Notes under the pieces: model-generated
Told to the model about the DNA's origin: nothing
The model's database searches: none
The model's input: only the letters and a program-made list of their open reading frames with translations
In this document: one piece after another, positions 29,486-38,810 of the stretch
How the letters are laid out: every line of letters begins with the position of its first letter
How positions within the stretch are numbered: position 1 is the first letter of the stretch
Assembly (NCBI GenBank): GCA_002290645.2
Contig: NMOS02000009.1
Coordinates: forward strand, 1-64,000
DNA from: Candidatus Aquirickettsiella gammari
Lineage (GTDB): Bacteria > Pseudomonadota > Gammaproteobacteria > Diplorickettsiales > Diplorickettsiaceae
DNA length: 64,000 bases
Direction of reading: 5' to 3'
Position numbers and translations under genes: made by a program

Positions 29486-29812
29486 TTATCACTCTGCAAT
29501 TAGAATAATATACCTATTTTGCTTAGCTTAAAAAACAGCGACTAAAGCCCTTTTAAGCTAGCGCTCCCTACCTTAGCTAACTAAATAACTGCTCTCTTAA
29601 GGATAGATGACAAGCTTTTTCTAATCCAGAAAAATAAAATTTACTCGTTTATTGCTCAAACCTACCCCCCTCTAAAAAGCCTAGGTAATATCAGCAAAAA
29701 TCAATGAGTGGATATAAAATAAGTTTATTTTTATCCAAGGGACTTATTTTCTTGTTAAGAAAATAAGTCCTAGATGCTTATAAAAGCAAGTGCTAATAGA
29801 CAAATTAAGTAA
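29486..29812. other. 327-bp intergenic region between BI-1/YccA and tusE genes
   Basis: No gene seen. It contains the perfect hairpin at 29740-29770 described separately; the rest is mixed AT-rich sequence that should hold the tusE promoter. Confidence 0.5.
29740..29770 (-). terminator. Perfect 14-bp hairpin after the BI-1/YccA gene
   Basis: GGACTTATTTTCTT is followed by a 3-nt loop and its exact complement. It lies about 43 bp beyond the BI-1/YccA stop, the place for a terminator. A classical U-tract is missing on the minus strand, so it might instead be an RNA-stabilising hairpin or a protein site. Confidence 0.5.
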
Positions 29813-30487
29813 TTATTCTCTATTACCGCTAAAAGCGCCTAATAAGTTCAATAAACTTAAAAAGATATTATATAGTGAGACATAAAGTGTAACCGTGGCC
29901 ATAATATAATTGGTTTCACCACCCTGGATAATTTGGCTGGTTTGCAACAAAATGATACCCGAAGATAATAGAATAAATACTGCTGATACAGTAAGCATCA
30001 AAGCGGGAATATGGAAGAATAAAGTCGCTATACTTGCTAAAAAAGCAACTAGCATCCCTACCATCAAAAAACCGCCCATAAAGCTGAAATCTTTTTTGGT
30101 AGTTAAGGCATAAGCCGACAGGGCAAAAAAGATAAGACCCGTGGCGCCGAGTGACATCATGACTAATTCATGGCCGTTAGTAAATCCATGGATATAATGA
30201 CTTAAAATAGGGCCTAGGGTGTATCCCATAAACCCTGTTAAACCAAACACAGAAGCTAATCCCCACGCGCTATTACGCGTATAATTTGTTAGAAACAACA
30301 AGCCGAAATAAGCAATCAGCGTAATAAAGGGATTCAAAGGCAGGGCATTCGTGAACATGGCAAACCCAGCGGTGATTGCACTAAAAATCATCGTTAAGCC
30401 AAGCAAAATATAGGTATTACGCAGTACTGTATTCGTCGCTAAAACTGACTCTAATCCTGGATTTAAGAGTATTTTACTAGAAGCCAT
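29813..30487 (-). CDS. Bax inhibitor-1/YccA family membrane protein
   Basis: 224-residue integral inner-membrane protein with seven predicted helices, typical of the BI-1/YccA/YbhL family (TMBIM): NTYILLGLTMIFSAITAGF at the start and the C-terminal VTLYVSLYNIFLSLLNLLG segment ending in a charged tail. E. coli YccA modulates FtsH; other members are calcium-leak channels. Which role applies is not visible. Single gene with its own terminator-like hairpin. Confidence 0.93.
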   Translation of the reverse strand: MASSKILLNPGLESVLATNTVLRNTYILLGLTMIFSAITAGFAMFTNALPLNPFITLIAYFGLLFLTNYTRNSAWGLASVFGLTGFMGYTLGPILSHYIHGFTNGHELVMMSLGATGLIFFALSAYALTTKKDFSFMGGFLMVGMLVAFLASIATLFFHIPALMLTVSAVFILLSSGIILLQTSQIIQGGETNYIMATVTLYVSLYNIFLSLLNLLGAFSGNRE

Positions 30488-30579
30488 TTCACTTCCCCCA
30501 TAAGACTAAAAATTTGCCTATTCTATCATAAATCAGACTTCCCCTAAAAGCGGATATTAAATCTACTTAGGGCAATAAT

Positions 30580-31395
30580 TTACTCCCACAAAGGATACCT
30601 CTCTAATAGGATAGGCATTTTAAAAAAAAGACGTGTCAATGCTGAAAATGCAGGGGTATAGTCTGAAACATAAAATTTCTTTTTCGATAGACTAGACGGG
30701 CTCGATAACAAATCACGCGCTATGAGCAAGTTTTTCACAGCCTCAGCTACTATATCCGTTGAATCGATAATAACCGTTTTATTTTTAAAAAATTGCTTTA
30801 TAGGCTGTTTAATTAAAGGATAATGCGTACAAGCTAACACCAATGCGTCAAGATTATGTAAGGATGATTCAGAAAGATAAGATTTAATCGCATCGGTCAT
30901 AATCGCTTGATCGGCAAATCCCTCCTCAATCAAAGGGACAAGCAATGGGGTAGCCAGCGTATTCAAGCGTATATTAATTCCTAGTTCATCTAACTTTTTT
31001 CTATATATATTCGAATTAACCGTTTGTTTTGTCCCAATTAAACCAATTGTTTTATCAATATAATTCTTGGCTAAATAATCAATCATTGGATTGATAACAT
31101 CCATCACGATTGCTTTGCGACCTACATATTCTTTTACCAATTCATAGGCAACTGCTGAGGCTGAGTTACAAGCAATTAATATAAGTTTACAGTTTTGTTT
31201 AAGTAACATATCGCAAATTTTAATCGAATATGCCTGGATAGCCGCGGCTGACTTATCGCCCCATGGCGCATGCGCTGTATCACCAAAATAGATGATGGAT
31301 TCATTGGGTAATAACTTGGTCACCGCATCAGCCACCGTTAAACCACCAATGCCGCTATCAAATATTCCAATAGGTTGTGAAGAATTAAAAGACAT
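30580..31395 (-). CDS. murI: Glutamate racemase
   Basis: Produces D-glutamate for peptidoglycan. 271 residues with both catalytic cysteines visible: ACNSAS and LACTHYPLI, and the N-terminal GIFDSGIGGLTV and YFGDTAHAPWG segments. Last gene of a lolA-CDF-TauE-murI string; 9 bp separate it from the TauE gene. Confidence 0.96.
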   Translation of the reverse strand: MSFNSSQPIGIFDSGIGGLTVADAVTKLLPNESIIYFGDTAHAPWGDKSAAAIQAYSIKICDMLLKQNCKLILIACNSASAVAYELVKEYVGRKAIVMDVINPMIDYLAKNYIDKTIGLIGTKQTVNSNIYRKKLDELGINIRLNTLATPLLVPLIEEGFADQAIMTDAIKSYLSESSLHNLDALVLACTHYPLIKQPIKQFFKNKTVIIDSTDIVAEAVKNLLIARDLLSSPSSLSKKKFYVSDYTPAFSALTRLFFKMPILLERYPLWE

Positions 31396-31404
31396 ATTTA
31401 TACT

Positions 31405-32196
31405 TTAATATATTAATAAGCTAATACCTAGCACAAAAAGAAATAAAGCAAAAAATCTTCTTAAAATATTTCCTGACGTGCGTTTTCCTAATCTTGTACC
31501 TAAAGGCACAACAAGAACACTTCCAATGGATATGCCTAACACAGCCGGCCAATAAACAAAACCCACACTACCTGAGGGTAGATTATTAGCGTGTAAACCG
31601 GTTAGTGTAAAAACAATAGCTCCCATAATAGCTAATAACAACACACAGGCTGAAGAAGTGGCAATCGCGTGATGTGTTGATAATCCTAAGCGTAAAAAAA
31701 CAGGAACAGCAATAGCTCCTCCACTAAGACCCAGCATTCCAGAAGTAATACCAATAAAAAAACCAATCAACCATTTTTTTAAGTTAGTTAACACAACAAC
31801 CTCTTTTTTTATAACTTGACTTTTATGGAAAAGAAGTTTGAATGCCACTAAAAAAAGAAATAGACTAAATAATAATTTCAAAATTTGAGTAGAAAGCAAT
31901 AATGTTAATGACGCCCCCATTACTATTCCTACTATCATCCCGGGAACTAACTGTCGAAATAAAAGCCAGTTGATTGAAAAGCTACGCTGCTGATGATACA
32001 CCGCTATGAGAGAGGTAAAAATAATCGAGGTCAAAGCCGTGCTGATTGCCATATGCATTTGTAATTGTCCTGGGATATGCGCATGTGAAAAAATCGCAAG
32101 CAGCCCTGGAACCAATATGGTTCCACCACCAATACCCAGCAATCCTGCTAAGAACCCTGCTAACAAACCAATTAGGATATAAAATAAAAAAAACAT
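31405..32196 (-). CDS. TauE/SafE-family sulfite/sulfonate exporter-like permease
   Basis: 263-residue membrane protein with eight or so helices and the twin glycine-rich repeats of the family: LAGLLGIGGGTILVPGL near the N-terminus and GMLGLSGGAIAVPVFL in the second half. Members export sulfite, sulfoacetate or related organosulfur anions; the substrate here is unknown. Located between a CDF metal exporter and murI on one strand. Confidence 0.9.
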   Translation of the reverse strand: MFFLFYILIGLLAGFLAGLLGIGGGTILVPGLLAIFSHAHIPGQLQMHMAISTALTSIIFTSLIAVYHQQRSFSINWLLFRQLVPGMIVGIVMGASLTLLLSTQILKLLFSLFLFLVAFKLLFHKSQVIKKEVVVLTNLKKWLIGFFIGITSGMLGLSGGAIAVPVFLRLGLSTHHAIATSSACVLLLAIMGAIVFTLTGLHANNLPSGSVGFVYWPAVLGISIGSVLVVPLGTRLGKRTSGNILRRFFALFLFVLGISLLIY

Positions 32197-32253
32197 TTAA
32201 TGACCCAAGAATAGTTTATAAAAACTGAAAAAGGGCTGGAATACAAAATAAGG

Positions 32254-33156
32254 CTAGCAAATTAAAGACTGTGTACAAGGATAGCTCTTTTGTCCTTGTT
32301 CTACTTGTAAAGTAACGTGCTGAATATGAAACTGCTTCGCTAGAACTTGGTTAATCTGTAGATGTTCTTTATCTGATAAGCCACTTTTTGGCATAATCAA
32401 GTGAGCTGTTAACGCAGTTTGCTTTGTACTTAAGCCCCAAATATGCAAATCATGCACTTCTTGAACTCCAGGTAATTTTTTTAAATAATTATAGACGGCT
32501 TCCTGACTAACCTGATAAGGAACAGCGCCTAGAATCAATTCAACCGAGCGACGTAATAAATTCCAGCTACCCCAAGAAATAATAGCCACAATTACTAGAG
32601 CAACTATAGGATCTATCTGCTGCCATCCGGTAAAATAAACGGCAGCACCCGCTAATACAACACCCAGCGCAATAAAAGCATCGTAAGCCAAGTGTAAAAA
32701 TGCGCTTTTAACATTGAGATCCGAAGCCCGTTGTTTCATAAACAACAATGCGGTTCCTCCATTGATTAATACCCCGATAAAAGCGACCGCCATAACAAGA
32801 ATTTCATCGATCCTAACTGGATTATTAAGCTTATTAATAGACTCATAAACAATCAATGCTGACGTTAAAACCAATAACAAGGCGTTAGCCAAAGCAGCTA
32901 AAATAGTCAATTTTTTGTAGCCATAGCTATAACGTTGGCTAGCACGCTTTTTCACTAAAATATTAGCGCCCCAAGACATCAATAAACCCAAGACATCAGC
33001 AAAATTATGTACGGCATCTGATAACAAACTGACAGAATGCGCGATGAAACCATAGCCTACTTCAACAAACACAAAACTTAAGTTAAATATAACTGCCAAG
33101 GCAAAACTTAAATTTAAAGTGGCCTGCGATGAGGAATGGTGGTGAGTATGCAGCAT
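32254..33156 (-). CDS. Cation diffusion facilitator (zinc/cadmium exporter type)
   Basis: 300-residue CDF protein with six membrane helices and a cytosolic C-terminal domain. The metal-site motifs HSVSLLSDAVHNFADVLG (helix 2) and HLAYDAFIALGV (helix 5) carry the His/Asp pairs typical of Zn/Cd transporters; the first residues contain a His cluster (HTHHHSS). The C-terminal domain has VHDLHIWGLS. Starts 5 bp after lolA, suggesting co-transcription. Confidence 0.94.
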   Translation of the reverse strand: MLHTHHHSSSQATLNLSFALAVIFNLSFVFVEVGYGFIAHSVSLLSDAVHNFADVLGLLMSWGANILVKKRASQRYSYGYKKLTILAALANALLLVLTSALIVYESINKLNNPVRIDEILVMAVAFIGVLINGGTALLFMKQRASDLNVKSAFLHLAYDAFIALGVVLAGAAVYFTGWQQIDPIVALVIVAIISWGSWNLLRRSVELILGAVPYQVSQEAVYNYLKKLPGVQEVHDLHIWGLSTKQTALTAHLIMPKSGLSDKEHLQINQVLAKQFHIQHVTLQVEQGQKSYPCTQSLIC

Positions 33157-33161
33157 ATCTT

Positions 33162-33782
33162 TTATCCCTTAACAAGCTCAATATTTTTATTAGTCGGTAT
33201 AATAAAATGGAAGGTCTGGGAGGCTAAATAAGGATTTAATTCAACTTGAGAAAAGTTAACCACGGTTTGTTGGCCTAGCTTATCGATTAAACGCATCTCT
33301 CGTAATTTATTTTGTTGAAAAATGAGGCTAATTGATTGAAATATTGCTTTTTTATCCTTTGGAACTAAATGAAAACCCTGAGCGTCTATTAAAGGACTTA
33401 TAATAAAATGCGCTGCTAAATTTTTAGGTGCCTCACTTAATAAAGCAGCAGGGGAATTTGCGCTAGCTGTTTGTTGTTTTTGTATCGTTACTTGCTGTAA
33501 ATCTACATCATAAAACCAAATACGCTGACCATCAGCAATTAATAATTGTCTATTGGGTACTCTAACCTCCCAGCGAAAGCGACCTGGTCGCTGTAAAGTC
33601 ATTGTACCACTCGTTTGCTGTAGAATTTGACCTCTACCATTCATAATCGTTTGAGTAAAATCAGCCTTAGAGCTTTTTAAGTTATTCAATAACTGCGTTA
33701 ACTCATCCGCTGTAGCGGCCCATACAGTCTGCATAGGCACTAATATAATTATAAGACTTAAAATACGCTTTAAAAATTTCAT
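33162..33782 (-). CDS. lolA: Outer-membrane lipoprotein carrier LolA
   Basis: Periplasmic chaperone that ferries lipoproteins from LolCDE to the outer membrane. 206-residue precursor with signal peptide MKFLKRILSLIIILVPMQTVWA and the LolA body (DFTQTIMNGRGQILQQTSGTMTLQRPGRFRWEV). A TTG at 33803 opens the frame; the ATG at 33782 begins the signal peptide and is used. In many gammaproteobacteria lolA follows ftsK, which is not here. Confidence 0.94.
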   Translation of the reverse strand: MKFLKRILSLIIILVPMQTVWAATADELTQLLNNLKSSKADFTQTIMNGRGQILQQTSGTMTLQRPGRFRWEVRVPNRQLLIADGQRIWFYDVDLQQVTIQKQQTASANSPAALLSEAPKNLAAHFIISPLIDAQGFHLVPKDKKAIFQSISLIFQQNKLREMRLIDKLGQQTVVNFSQVELNPYLASQTFHFIIPTNKNIELVKG

Positions 33783-33888
33783 ATAAGTTAAAAATACTGC
33801 CAAAATTGCAGTTAATCTCCAGTCATAGCTAATTAAACATTATATACTCAAGGTACCTGGCTCTGCGAATTTGCCTAAATAATAACCT

Positions 33889-34590
33889 TTAAGCAAAATG
33901 GGCTACATTTTCGATTAGCGCTGACCAATCGATATTCAGCTTAAGTTTCCCTATTTTTTCCTTTACGTAAGGAATAAAAGTAAAAAATGGCACTTGGATA
34001 TATTGGTTTAAAATCAAGCTATTTTCTTTATAAAATGACATATCAGGATCAATTTGATTACATAAGCAGGCCGCTATAGAAATATTTCTAATTTTCAAGC
34101 TTTCGTAAGTTAAAAGAGTGTGATTTAAACAGCCTAAACGTAATCCTACAACCAGGATAATAGGAAAACCTAAGGCTTGAACTAAATCAAGCATTGTTTC
34201 TCGCTCATTTAAAGGAACCAAAACCCCACCTATGCCCTCAATAACACGATAATCCACCGTATCATGCAAGAAGGGTCGACAGGCTTGCAGCGTCTTTGTA
34301 ACACTCAATTCACAAGCCTGTTGAGCGGCAGCAATATGGGGAGCAGTCGCGGCGGCGAAACAAAAAGGATTCACTTGCTCATAAGGCAAATGAATAGTCG
34401 CCGCCTCTTGCAAACTTATTGCATCCTCATTTCGCAATCCATTTTTAGTCGCTTGTGCTCCACTGGCAATGGGCTTTAACGCGACTGTAGAATAACCGCT
34501 TGACTTTAAGGCGGATAGCAAACTAACCGCTACAGCCGTTTTACCGACATGCGTATCTGTTCCTAGAATAAAGAAACCTTTAGTCGTCAT
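33889..34590 (-). CDS. bioD: Dethiobiotin synthetase
   Basis: ATP-dependent ring closure of DAPA to dethiobiotin, the penultimate step of biotin synthesis. 233 residues. P-loop GTDTHVGKTAV and the EGIGGVLVPL motif are visible. The ATG at 34590 gives the family start MTTKGFFILGTDT; the frame is open to a TTG at 34614. Last gene of bioBFCD, 24 bp after bioC. Confidence 0.95.
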   Translation of the reverse strand: MTTKGFFILGTDTHVGKTAVAVSLLSALKSSGYSTVALKPIASGAQATKNGLRNEDAISLQEAATIHLPYEQVNPFCFAAATAPHIAAAQQACELSVTKTLQACRPFLHDTVDYRVIEGIGGVLVPLNERETMLDLVQALGFPIILVVGLRLGCLNHTLLTYESLKIRNISIAACLCNQIDPDMSFYKENSLILNQYIQVPFFTFIPYVKEKIGKLKLNIDWSALIENVAHFA

Positions 34591-34614
34591 TATTTTATAT
34601 CTGTCTGGCAGCAA

Positions 34615-35499
34615 TTATTTTATGTTATTGATTTGTGCTCGAATATGATGAAGTGGAATTTTAATTTCATTAAAGTTGTTCTGATCAGTTCTTTTTTCTG
34701 CTACCCAAGCATGACCGTAAATAATTTCCCAGGTTGCAGGTAATTTTCCTTCTGCATTACGAAAGGCTTCATAAGCTTGAGTCAATTTTTGCAAGGAGCC
34801 TTTGGGAGTCAAACCGCGTTGACGATCCAGCGCAAGATTTTGCACCCCTAAATCCTTTAATTCCTTCATTAAAATTAAGGCTTTTGAATAAAGTAAGGTA
34901 AAATAATCAACGTCCATTACAGGGTTGCTAAAAGGTGTCTGTAATAGACTATCACCTAAATCATGCATATCGACGAACACATGTACATGTGGCTTATCAT
35001 CAACTTGCGCCCAACAATATCGCAACTCTTGCAAGGTATCAGGCCCAACCATAGAGAAAAGTAACAGACCACCTGGCTTTAATACGCGACGTATTTCATT
35101 GAGACTTTTAGTAAAATCAACACTCCAATGTAACATTAAATTTGAGTAAATCAACTCAAAGGCATGATCACTAAAAGGTAAATTTTCAGCATATCCACAT
35201 ACCCAATGCGTTTTTGAAGAAACTTGCTCTTTTTCCTTATATTGCGCTTGGCTTAACATCCCGCTCGCCTTATCTAAGCCTATAATTTTAGCCGCTGGAT
35301 AGGCTTTTTTTAAAAAAGATTCAATATAGCCTGTCCCGCAACCGAGATCTAGAATAGTTTGGGGCTGGCAACGAATTCCTTGTAGACGTTCTAGTAAAGC
35401 CTTTCCTACCTGTTGTTGTAACACAGCCACTTGATCGTAGGTTTTTGCGGCCTTATTAAAACGAAGCGCAATTTTTTTTTCATCTAATGGATTTATCAT
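34615..35499 (-). CDS. bioC: Malonyl-ACP O-methyltransferase BioC
   Basis: SAM-dependent methyltransferase that caps malonyl-ACP so fatty-acid synthesis can build pimeloyl-ACP. 294 residues with motif I ILDLGCGTGYIES and the downstream FSMVGPDTLQELRYCW segment typical of BioC. Overlaps the end of bioF by 20 bp. The matching esterase (BioH or a replacement) is not in this window. Confidence 0.94.
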   Translation of the reverse strand: MINPLDEKKIALRFNKAAKTYDQVAVLQQQVGKALLERLQGIRCQPQTILDLGCGTGYIESFLKKAYPAAKIIGLDKASGMLSQAQYKEKEQVSSKTHWVCGYAENLPFSDHAFELIYSNLMLHWSVDFTKSLNEIRRVLKPGGLLLFSMVGPDTLQELRYCWAQVDDKPHVHVFVDMHDLGDSLLQTPFSNPVMDVDYFTLLYSKALILMKELKDLGVQNLALDRQRGLTPKGSLQKLTQAYEAFRNAEGKLPATWEIIYGHAWVAEKRTDQNNFNEIKIPLHHIRAQINNIK

Positions 35500-36655
35500 T
35501 TACTTTGATCAACTTCAGCCCTAAGGCTATTTGTTCTAATAGTCTATCAATTTCGTTTTTTGTGTGTAATGCACTCAAGCTGATACGCAGGCGCGACGTG
35601 TTTTTAGCCACTGTCGGCGGCCGAATCGCATTAACCAAGAAGCCATTTTGCAATAAATAAGTGGCTAGCGCTATGGTTGGTTCGGTACCCCCTATTAAAA
35701 GTGCTTGAATAGGGCTCTGTGATGGCAATACCGGCAACCCTAAATGCGCTGCCATTTGCTTAAAATGGCTAATTAAACCTTGTAATTTTTCTCTACGCCA
35801 ATTTTCTGCTTGCAATAATATTAAACTAGTATGGATTGCTTTGGCGATAGCTGGGGGCAAAGCCGTCGTATACATGTAAGGGCGTGAAAATTGAATCAAA
35901 TGCTCTATTATCGCCTCATTGGCCGCCGCAAAACCACCAAAACATCCAAAGGCTTTACCGAACCCACCGGATAAAATATCCGGCTTTAACTCAAAATAAT
36001 CACTAATCCCGGCTCCCTTTCTACCTAAAACTCCTAAGCCGTGCGAATCATCTATTAGCAAGGTCGCCGAATACTTTTTTGCTTTTTCAACTAAATCAGG
36101 CAATAAGGCTAAATCACCATCCATACTAAACACGCTATCAGAAATAATAAAGTTATGCCTAGCGCTTGAGCGTATCAACTGTCTATCGAGACTGATAAGA
36201 TTATTATGCGCATAACGCTTAAATGAAGCAGCACTTAATCTTGCCCCATCAATTAAAGAAGCATGATTTAGCTTGTCGGCAAATATAGCGTCCTGCCTAT
36301 GCAATAGGCTCGCTAAAATACCTATATTAGCCATATAACCGGTAGAAAAAACCAACACTCTGGAAAAATTAAGAAATTCCGCTAAAGCTTGTTCAAGTTC
36401 ATGATGAACGCGACTATAAGCGCCCAGGAAATGCGATGCGCCACTTCCAATACCATAATCATTAGCGGCTTGCTGAAATGCCTTTATAACCGCCGGATGT
36501 TGAGCTAGGCCTAAATAATCATTAGAACAAAATGAAAAAAAATTCTTATCGTTATAGCGCCGCTGTATCCCTGCTAAACCTTGTAATATCTTACGCTCTC
36601 TATAAAGGCCCGCTTTTTTATGTCGGGTTAATGCGTCTTCGAGGCTTAATGACAT
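35480..36655 (-). CDS. bioF: 8-amino-7-oxononanoate synthase
   Basis: PLP enzyme joining pimeloyl-ACP and alanine. 391 residues. Motifs: FCSNDYLGLAQHP, the DDSHGLGVLG PLP-binding segment, and the Schiff-base Lys in LSGGFGKAFGCFGGF. Overlaps bioB by 10 bp and bioC by 20 bp, so translation of the operon is tightly coupled. Confidence 0.96.
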   Translation of the reverse strand: MSLSLEDALTRHKKAGLYRERKILQGLAGIQRRYNDKNFFSFCSNDYLGLAQHPAVIKAFQQAANDYGIGSGASHFLGAYSRVHHELEQALAEFLNFSRVLVFSTGYMANIGILASLLHRQDAIFADKLNHASLIDGARLSAASFKRYAHNNLISLDRQLIRSSARHNFIISDSVFSMDGDLALLPDLVEKAKKYSATLLIDDSHGLGVLGRKGAGISDYFELKPDILSGGFGKAFGCFGGFAAANEAIIEHLIQFSRPYMYTTALPPAIAKAIHTSLILLQAENWRREKLQGLISHFKQMAAHLGLPVLPSQSPIQALLIGGTEPTIALATYLLQNGFLVNAIRPPTVAKNTSRLRISLSALHTKNEIDRLLEQIALGLKLIKVNDKSIR

Positions 36656-37626
36656 GCACTTAGTTCTGTATCGATCAATACCGCCCTCAGACCTAATTTT
36701 TCTAACAAGGCATTATCTTTATCAGGGGAAACATTCTCTGTCGTTAATAACTTTTCGCCATAATGAATTGAATTAGCGCCGGCAAAAAAACATAAGGCTT
36801 GTGCTTCTTCGCTCAAACTATCACGCCCAGCCGATAAACGTAACATACTAAACGGTAGCATAATACGCGCTACGGCCACTACACGAGTAAACTCAAAAGA
36901 ATCAACGGCTGGTTTATCCGCCAAAGGGGTACCGGAAATAGGGATTAATTTATTCAAGGTAACACTTCTAGGATGCTCGGGCATATTCGCTAATTGTTGC
37001 AATAAGCCTATACGATCTTCTCGTGTTTCACCCATGCCAATAATGCCTCCACAACATACCTTAATGCCCGCAGCACGAACACAGGCTAAGGTTTCCAAGC
37101 GCTCTTGATAGGTTCTAGTTGAAATAATAGTCGCGTAGTATTCCGGCGATGTGTCTAAGTTGTGGTTATAATAATCTAAACCAACTGTTGCTAATTGCTC
37201 AGCTTGTTCTTTTGTAAGCATCCCTAAAGTAGCACAAGCCTCTAGCTCTAAGGTCTTAATAGCAGACACCATCGCTAAAATATCAATAAACTCTTTCTTA
37301 GGGGGGCTTCGCCATGCGGCAGCAATACAAAATCGGCCCGCACCTTTTTCTTTTGCTTTTTTAGCAGCCGCTTTTACTTGCTCTATCGTCGATAAAGCTT
37401 CTTTTTTAAGGCCAGTATTATAATGAGCACTCTGAGGACAATAGGCACAATCCTCTGGACAGAGACCTGTCTTAACGTTAAACAAACTACTAATTTGTAT
37501 GGCATTAGTTTGAAAAGACTGTCGATGCGCAGTATGCGCAAGGTAGATTAAATCATTAAAAGGCTGCCGAAATAGCGCTTGAATTTGTTCGTAAGTCCAA
37601 TCGTGGCGAACCTCGAGATTTAACAT
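36646..37626 (-). CDS. bioB: Biotin synthase
   Basis: Radical-SAM enzyme inserting sulfur into dethiobiotin. 326 residues. The radical-SAM CxxxCxxC motif is CPEDCAYC, followed by PQSAHYNTG; further cysteines for the 2Fe-2S sulfur donor cluster are in the segments around ACVRAAGIKVCCGGIIGMGE. First gene of bioBFCD, directly behind a near-consensus promoter. Confidence 0.97.
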   Translation of the reverse strand: MLNLEVRHDWTYEQIQALFRQPFNDLIYLAHTAHRQSFQTNAIQISSLFNVKTGLCPEDCAYCPQSAHYNTGLKKEALSTIEQVKAAAKKAKEKGAGRFCIAAAWRSPPKKEFIDILAMVSAIKTLELEACATLGMLTKEQAEQLATVGLDYYNHNLDTSPEYYATIISTRTYQERLETLACVRAAGIKVCCGGIIGMGETREDRIGLLQQLANMPEHPRSVTLNKLIPISGTPLADKPAVDSFEFTRVVAVARIMLPFSMLRLSAGRDSLSEEAQALCFFAGANSIHYGEKLLTTENVSPDKDNALLEKLGLRAVLIDTELSACH

Positions 37627-37653
37627 AATAAGCTCTTAAATCACAAAACTGCC

Positions 37654-37682
37654 AACATAAAATGAATGGGATCCCTTGTCAA
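37654..37682 (-). promoter_or_regulatory. Putative sigma-70 promoter of bioBFCD
   Basis: On the minus strand a consensus TTGACA (37677-37682) is followed after 17 bp by TATGTT (37654-37659); transcription would begin near 37647, about 20 nt before the bioB ATG. I see no BirA-type operator (GTTTAC-type dyad) over it, so biotin control, if any, must work differently. Confidence 0.65.
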
Positions 37683-37734
37683 CTCTATAACCTTATTAAA
37701 AAATCCTTAATAAATATAAAAAAGTAACCTTATA

Positions 37735-38652
37735 CTAATAAAAAGCAAAAGGAACCCATGTTGCTAGCAAAGCGATTGTAATCATTATGGCTAAGATAAT
37801 CCAACTATAACTATCCGTCACCGTAAATATAACGGGATCGTCACGAATCCTTCCTTGCTCGGCAAGATACCAAATATGCTTAAGCCAAATGAATAAACAG
37901 GGACAAATTAACCACAGCAATAAAGGACTCTTATAAAAAAATCCTACTTTCGCTGAATAAATATAAACAATAAATATTAAGATTGATAAATAACCACTCA
38001 AACGACCTAGGAAAATAAGCTTATTTTTATCTGTTAGCTGATAAGCTCGACCTAATAAAAATACCTTATTTTCTAATTGCATCGCATGAAGCTCAGCATA
38101 ACGCTTAAGCAGCGCTAAACTAAAAAATAAAAATAAAATAAAGAAAATTAACCACGGTGAAAAACCTTTTTCTAGCAAAGCCATGCCAGCAAATACACGC
38201 ACAGAATACAAAACGGCTAATAAAGTGACGTCTAACCATTTTTTTTGTTTGATAAAAAATGAATAAAGTAGCGCTAACAGATAATAACCTATAGCCGCTA
38301 TTAAGAAATTTAGCGGCAAATAAAATGAGAGAACCAATGCAAAAATGGATAAACAAGGCGCTAATATAATCCCCACACTAAGCGGTAATTCTCCCGCCGC
38401 AAAAGGACGTTTTTGTTTACGAAAATGCTGTTTATCATTTTCCAAATCAATTAAATCATTGATCAGATAAGCGCTAGAAGCTAAAAAACAGAAAATCAAA
38501 AACCCTAAAAATATATTTTTAAGCGTAATGCTACTAACACATTGATACCCTAAAAAAAGAGGGGTAAACAATAAAAAATTTTTGGCAATATGATAGGGGC
38601 GCATCGACCTAAAACAAGCTTTTATTTTGGTTTTGTTTTTTTTATTTAACAC
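37735..38652 (-). CDS. UbiA-family prenyltransferase, related to decaprenyl-phosphate phosphoribosyltransferases
   Basis: 305-residue membrane protein with about eight helices. The first Asp-rich motif is NDLIDLENDKQH, followed by KRPFAAGELP, and SLALLKRYAE lies in the second half; these resemble DPPR synthase-type UbiA proteins more than ubiquinone UbiA. Products could be polyprenyl-linked ribose or another prenylated carrier; the sequence does not decide. Start is GTG at 38652; an ATG at 38604 (MRPYHIAKN) is an alternative. Lies between bioB and bioA without obvious link to biotin. Confidence 0.82.
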   Translation of the reverse strand: MLNKKNKTKIKACFRSMRPYHIAKNFLLFTPLFLGYQCVSSITLKNIFLGFLIFCFLASSAYLINDLIDLENDKQHFRKQKRPFAAGELPLSVGIILAPCLSIFALVLSFYLPLNFLIAAIGYYLLALLYSFFIKQKKWLDVTLLAVLYSVRVFAGMALLEKGFSPWLIFFILFLFFSLALLKRYAELHAMQLENKVFLLGRAYQLTDKNKLIFLGRLSGYLSILIFIVYIYSAKVGFFYKSPLLLWLICPCLFIWLKHIWYLAEQGRIRDDPVIFTVTDSYSWIILAIMITIALLATWVPFAFY

Positions 38653-38810
38653 AAATTTTACTCTAAAAGCTTTTTTTCTAAAGCCTGCTTTCTAACATTT
38701 TGGTAAAAATACCCAAACTCAGCTTATCTATAATCATTTTTTATCAAAAATCATGATACTCGCATTTTAGGCCATTTTTATGCTTAACTGTATCTTTTTT
38801 ACTCTATTTT

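Noticed and set aside
37627-37734. BirA operator over the bioB promoter
   Set aside because: No inverted repeat of the GTTTAC/GTAAAC type was found around the -35 and -10 boxes; the GGGATCCC palindrome in the spacer is too short to claim.
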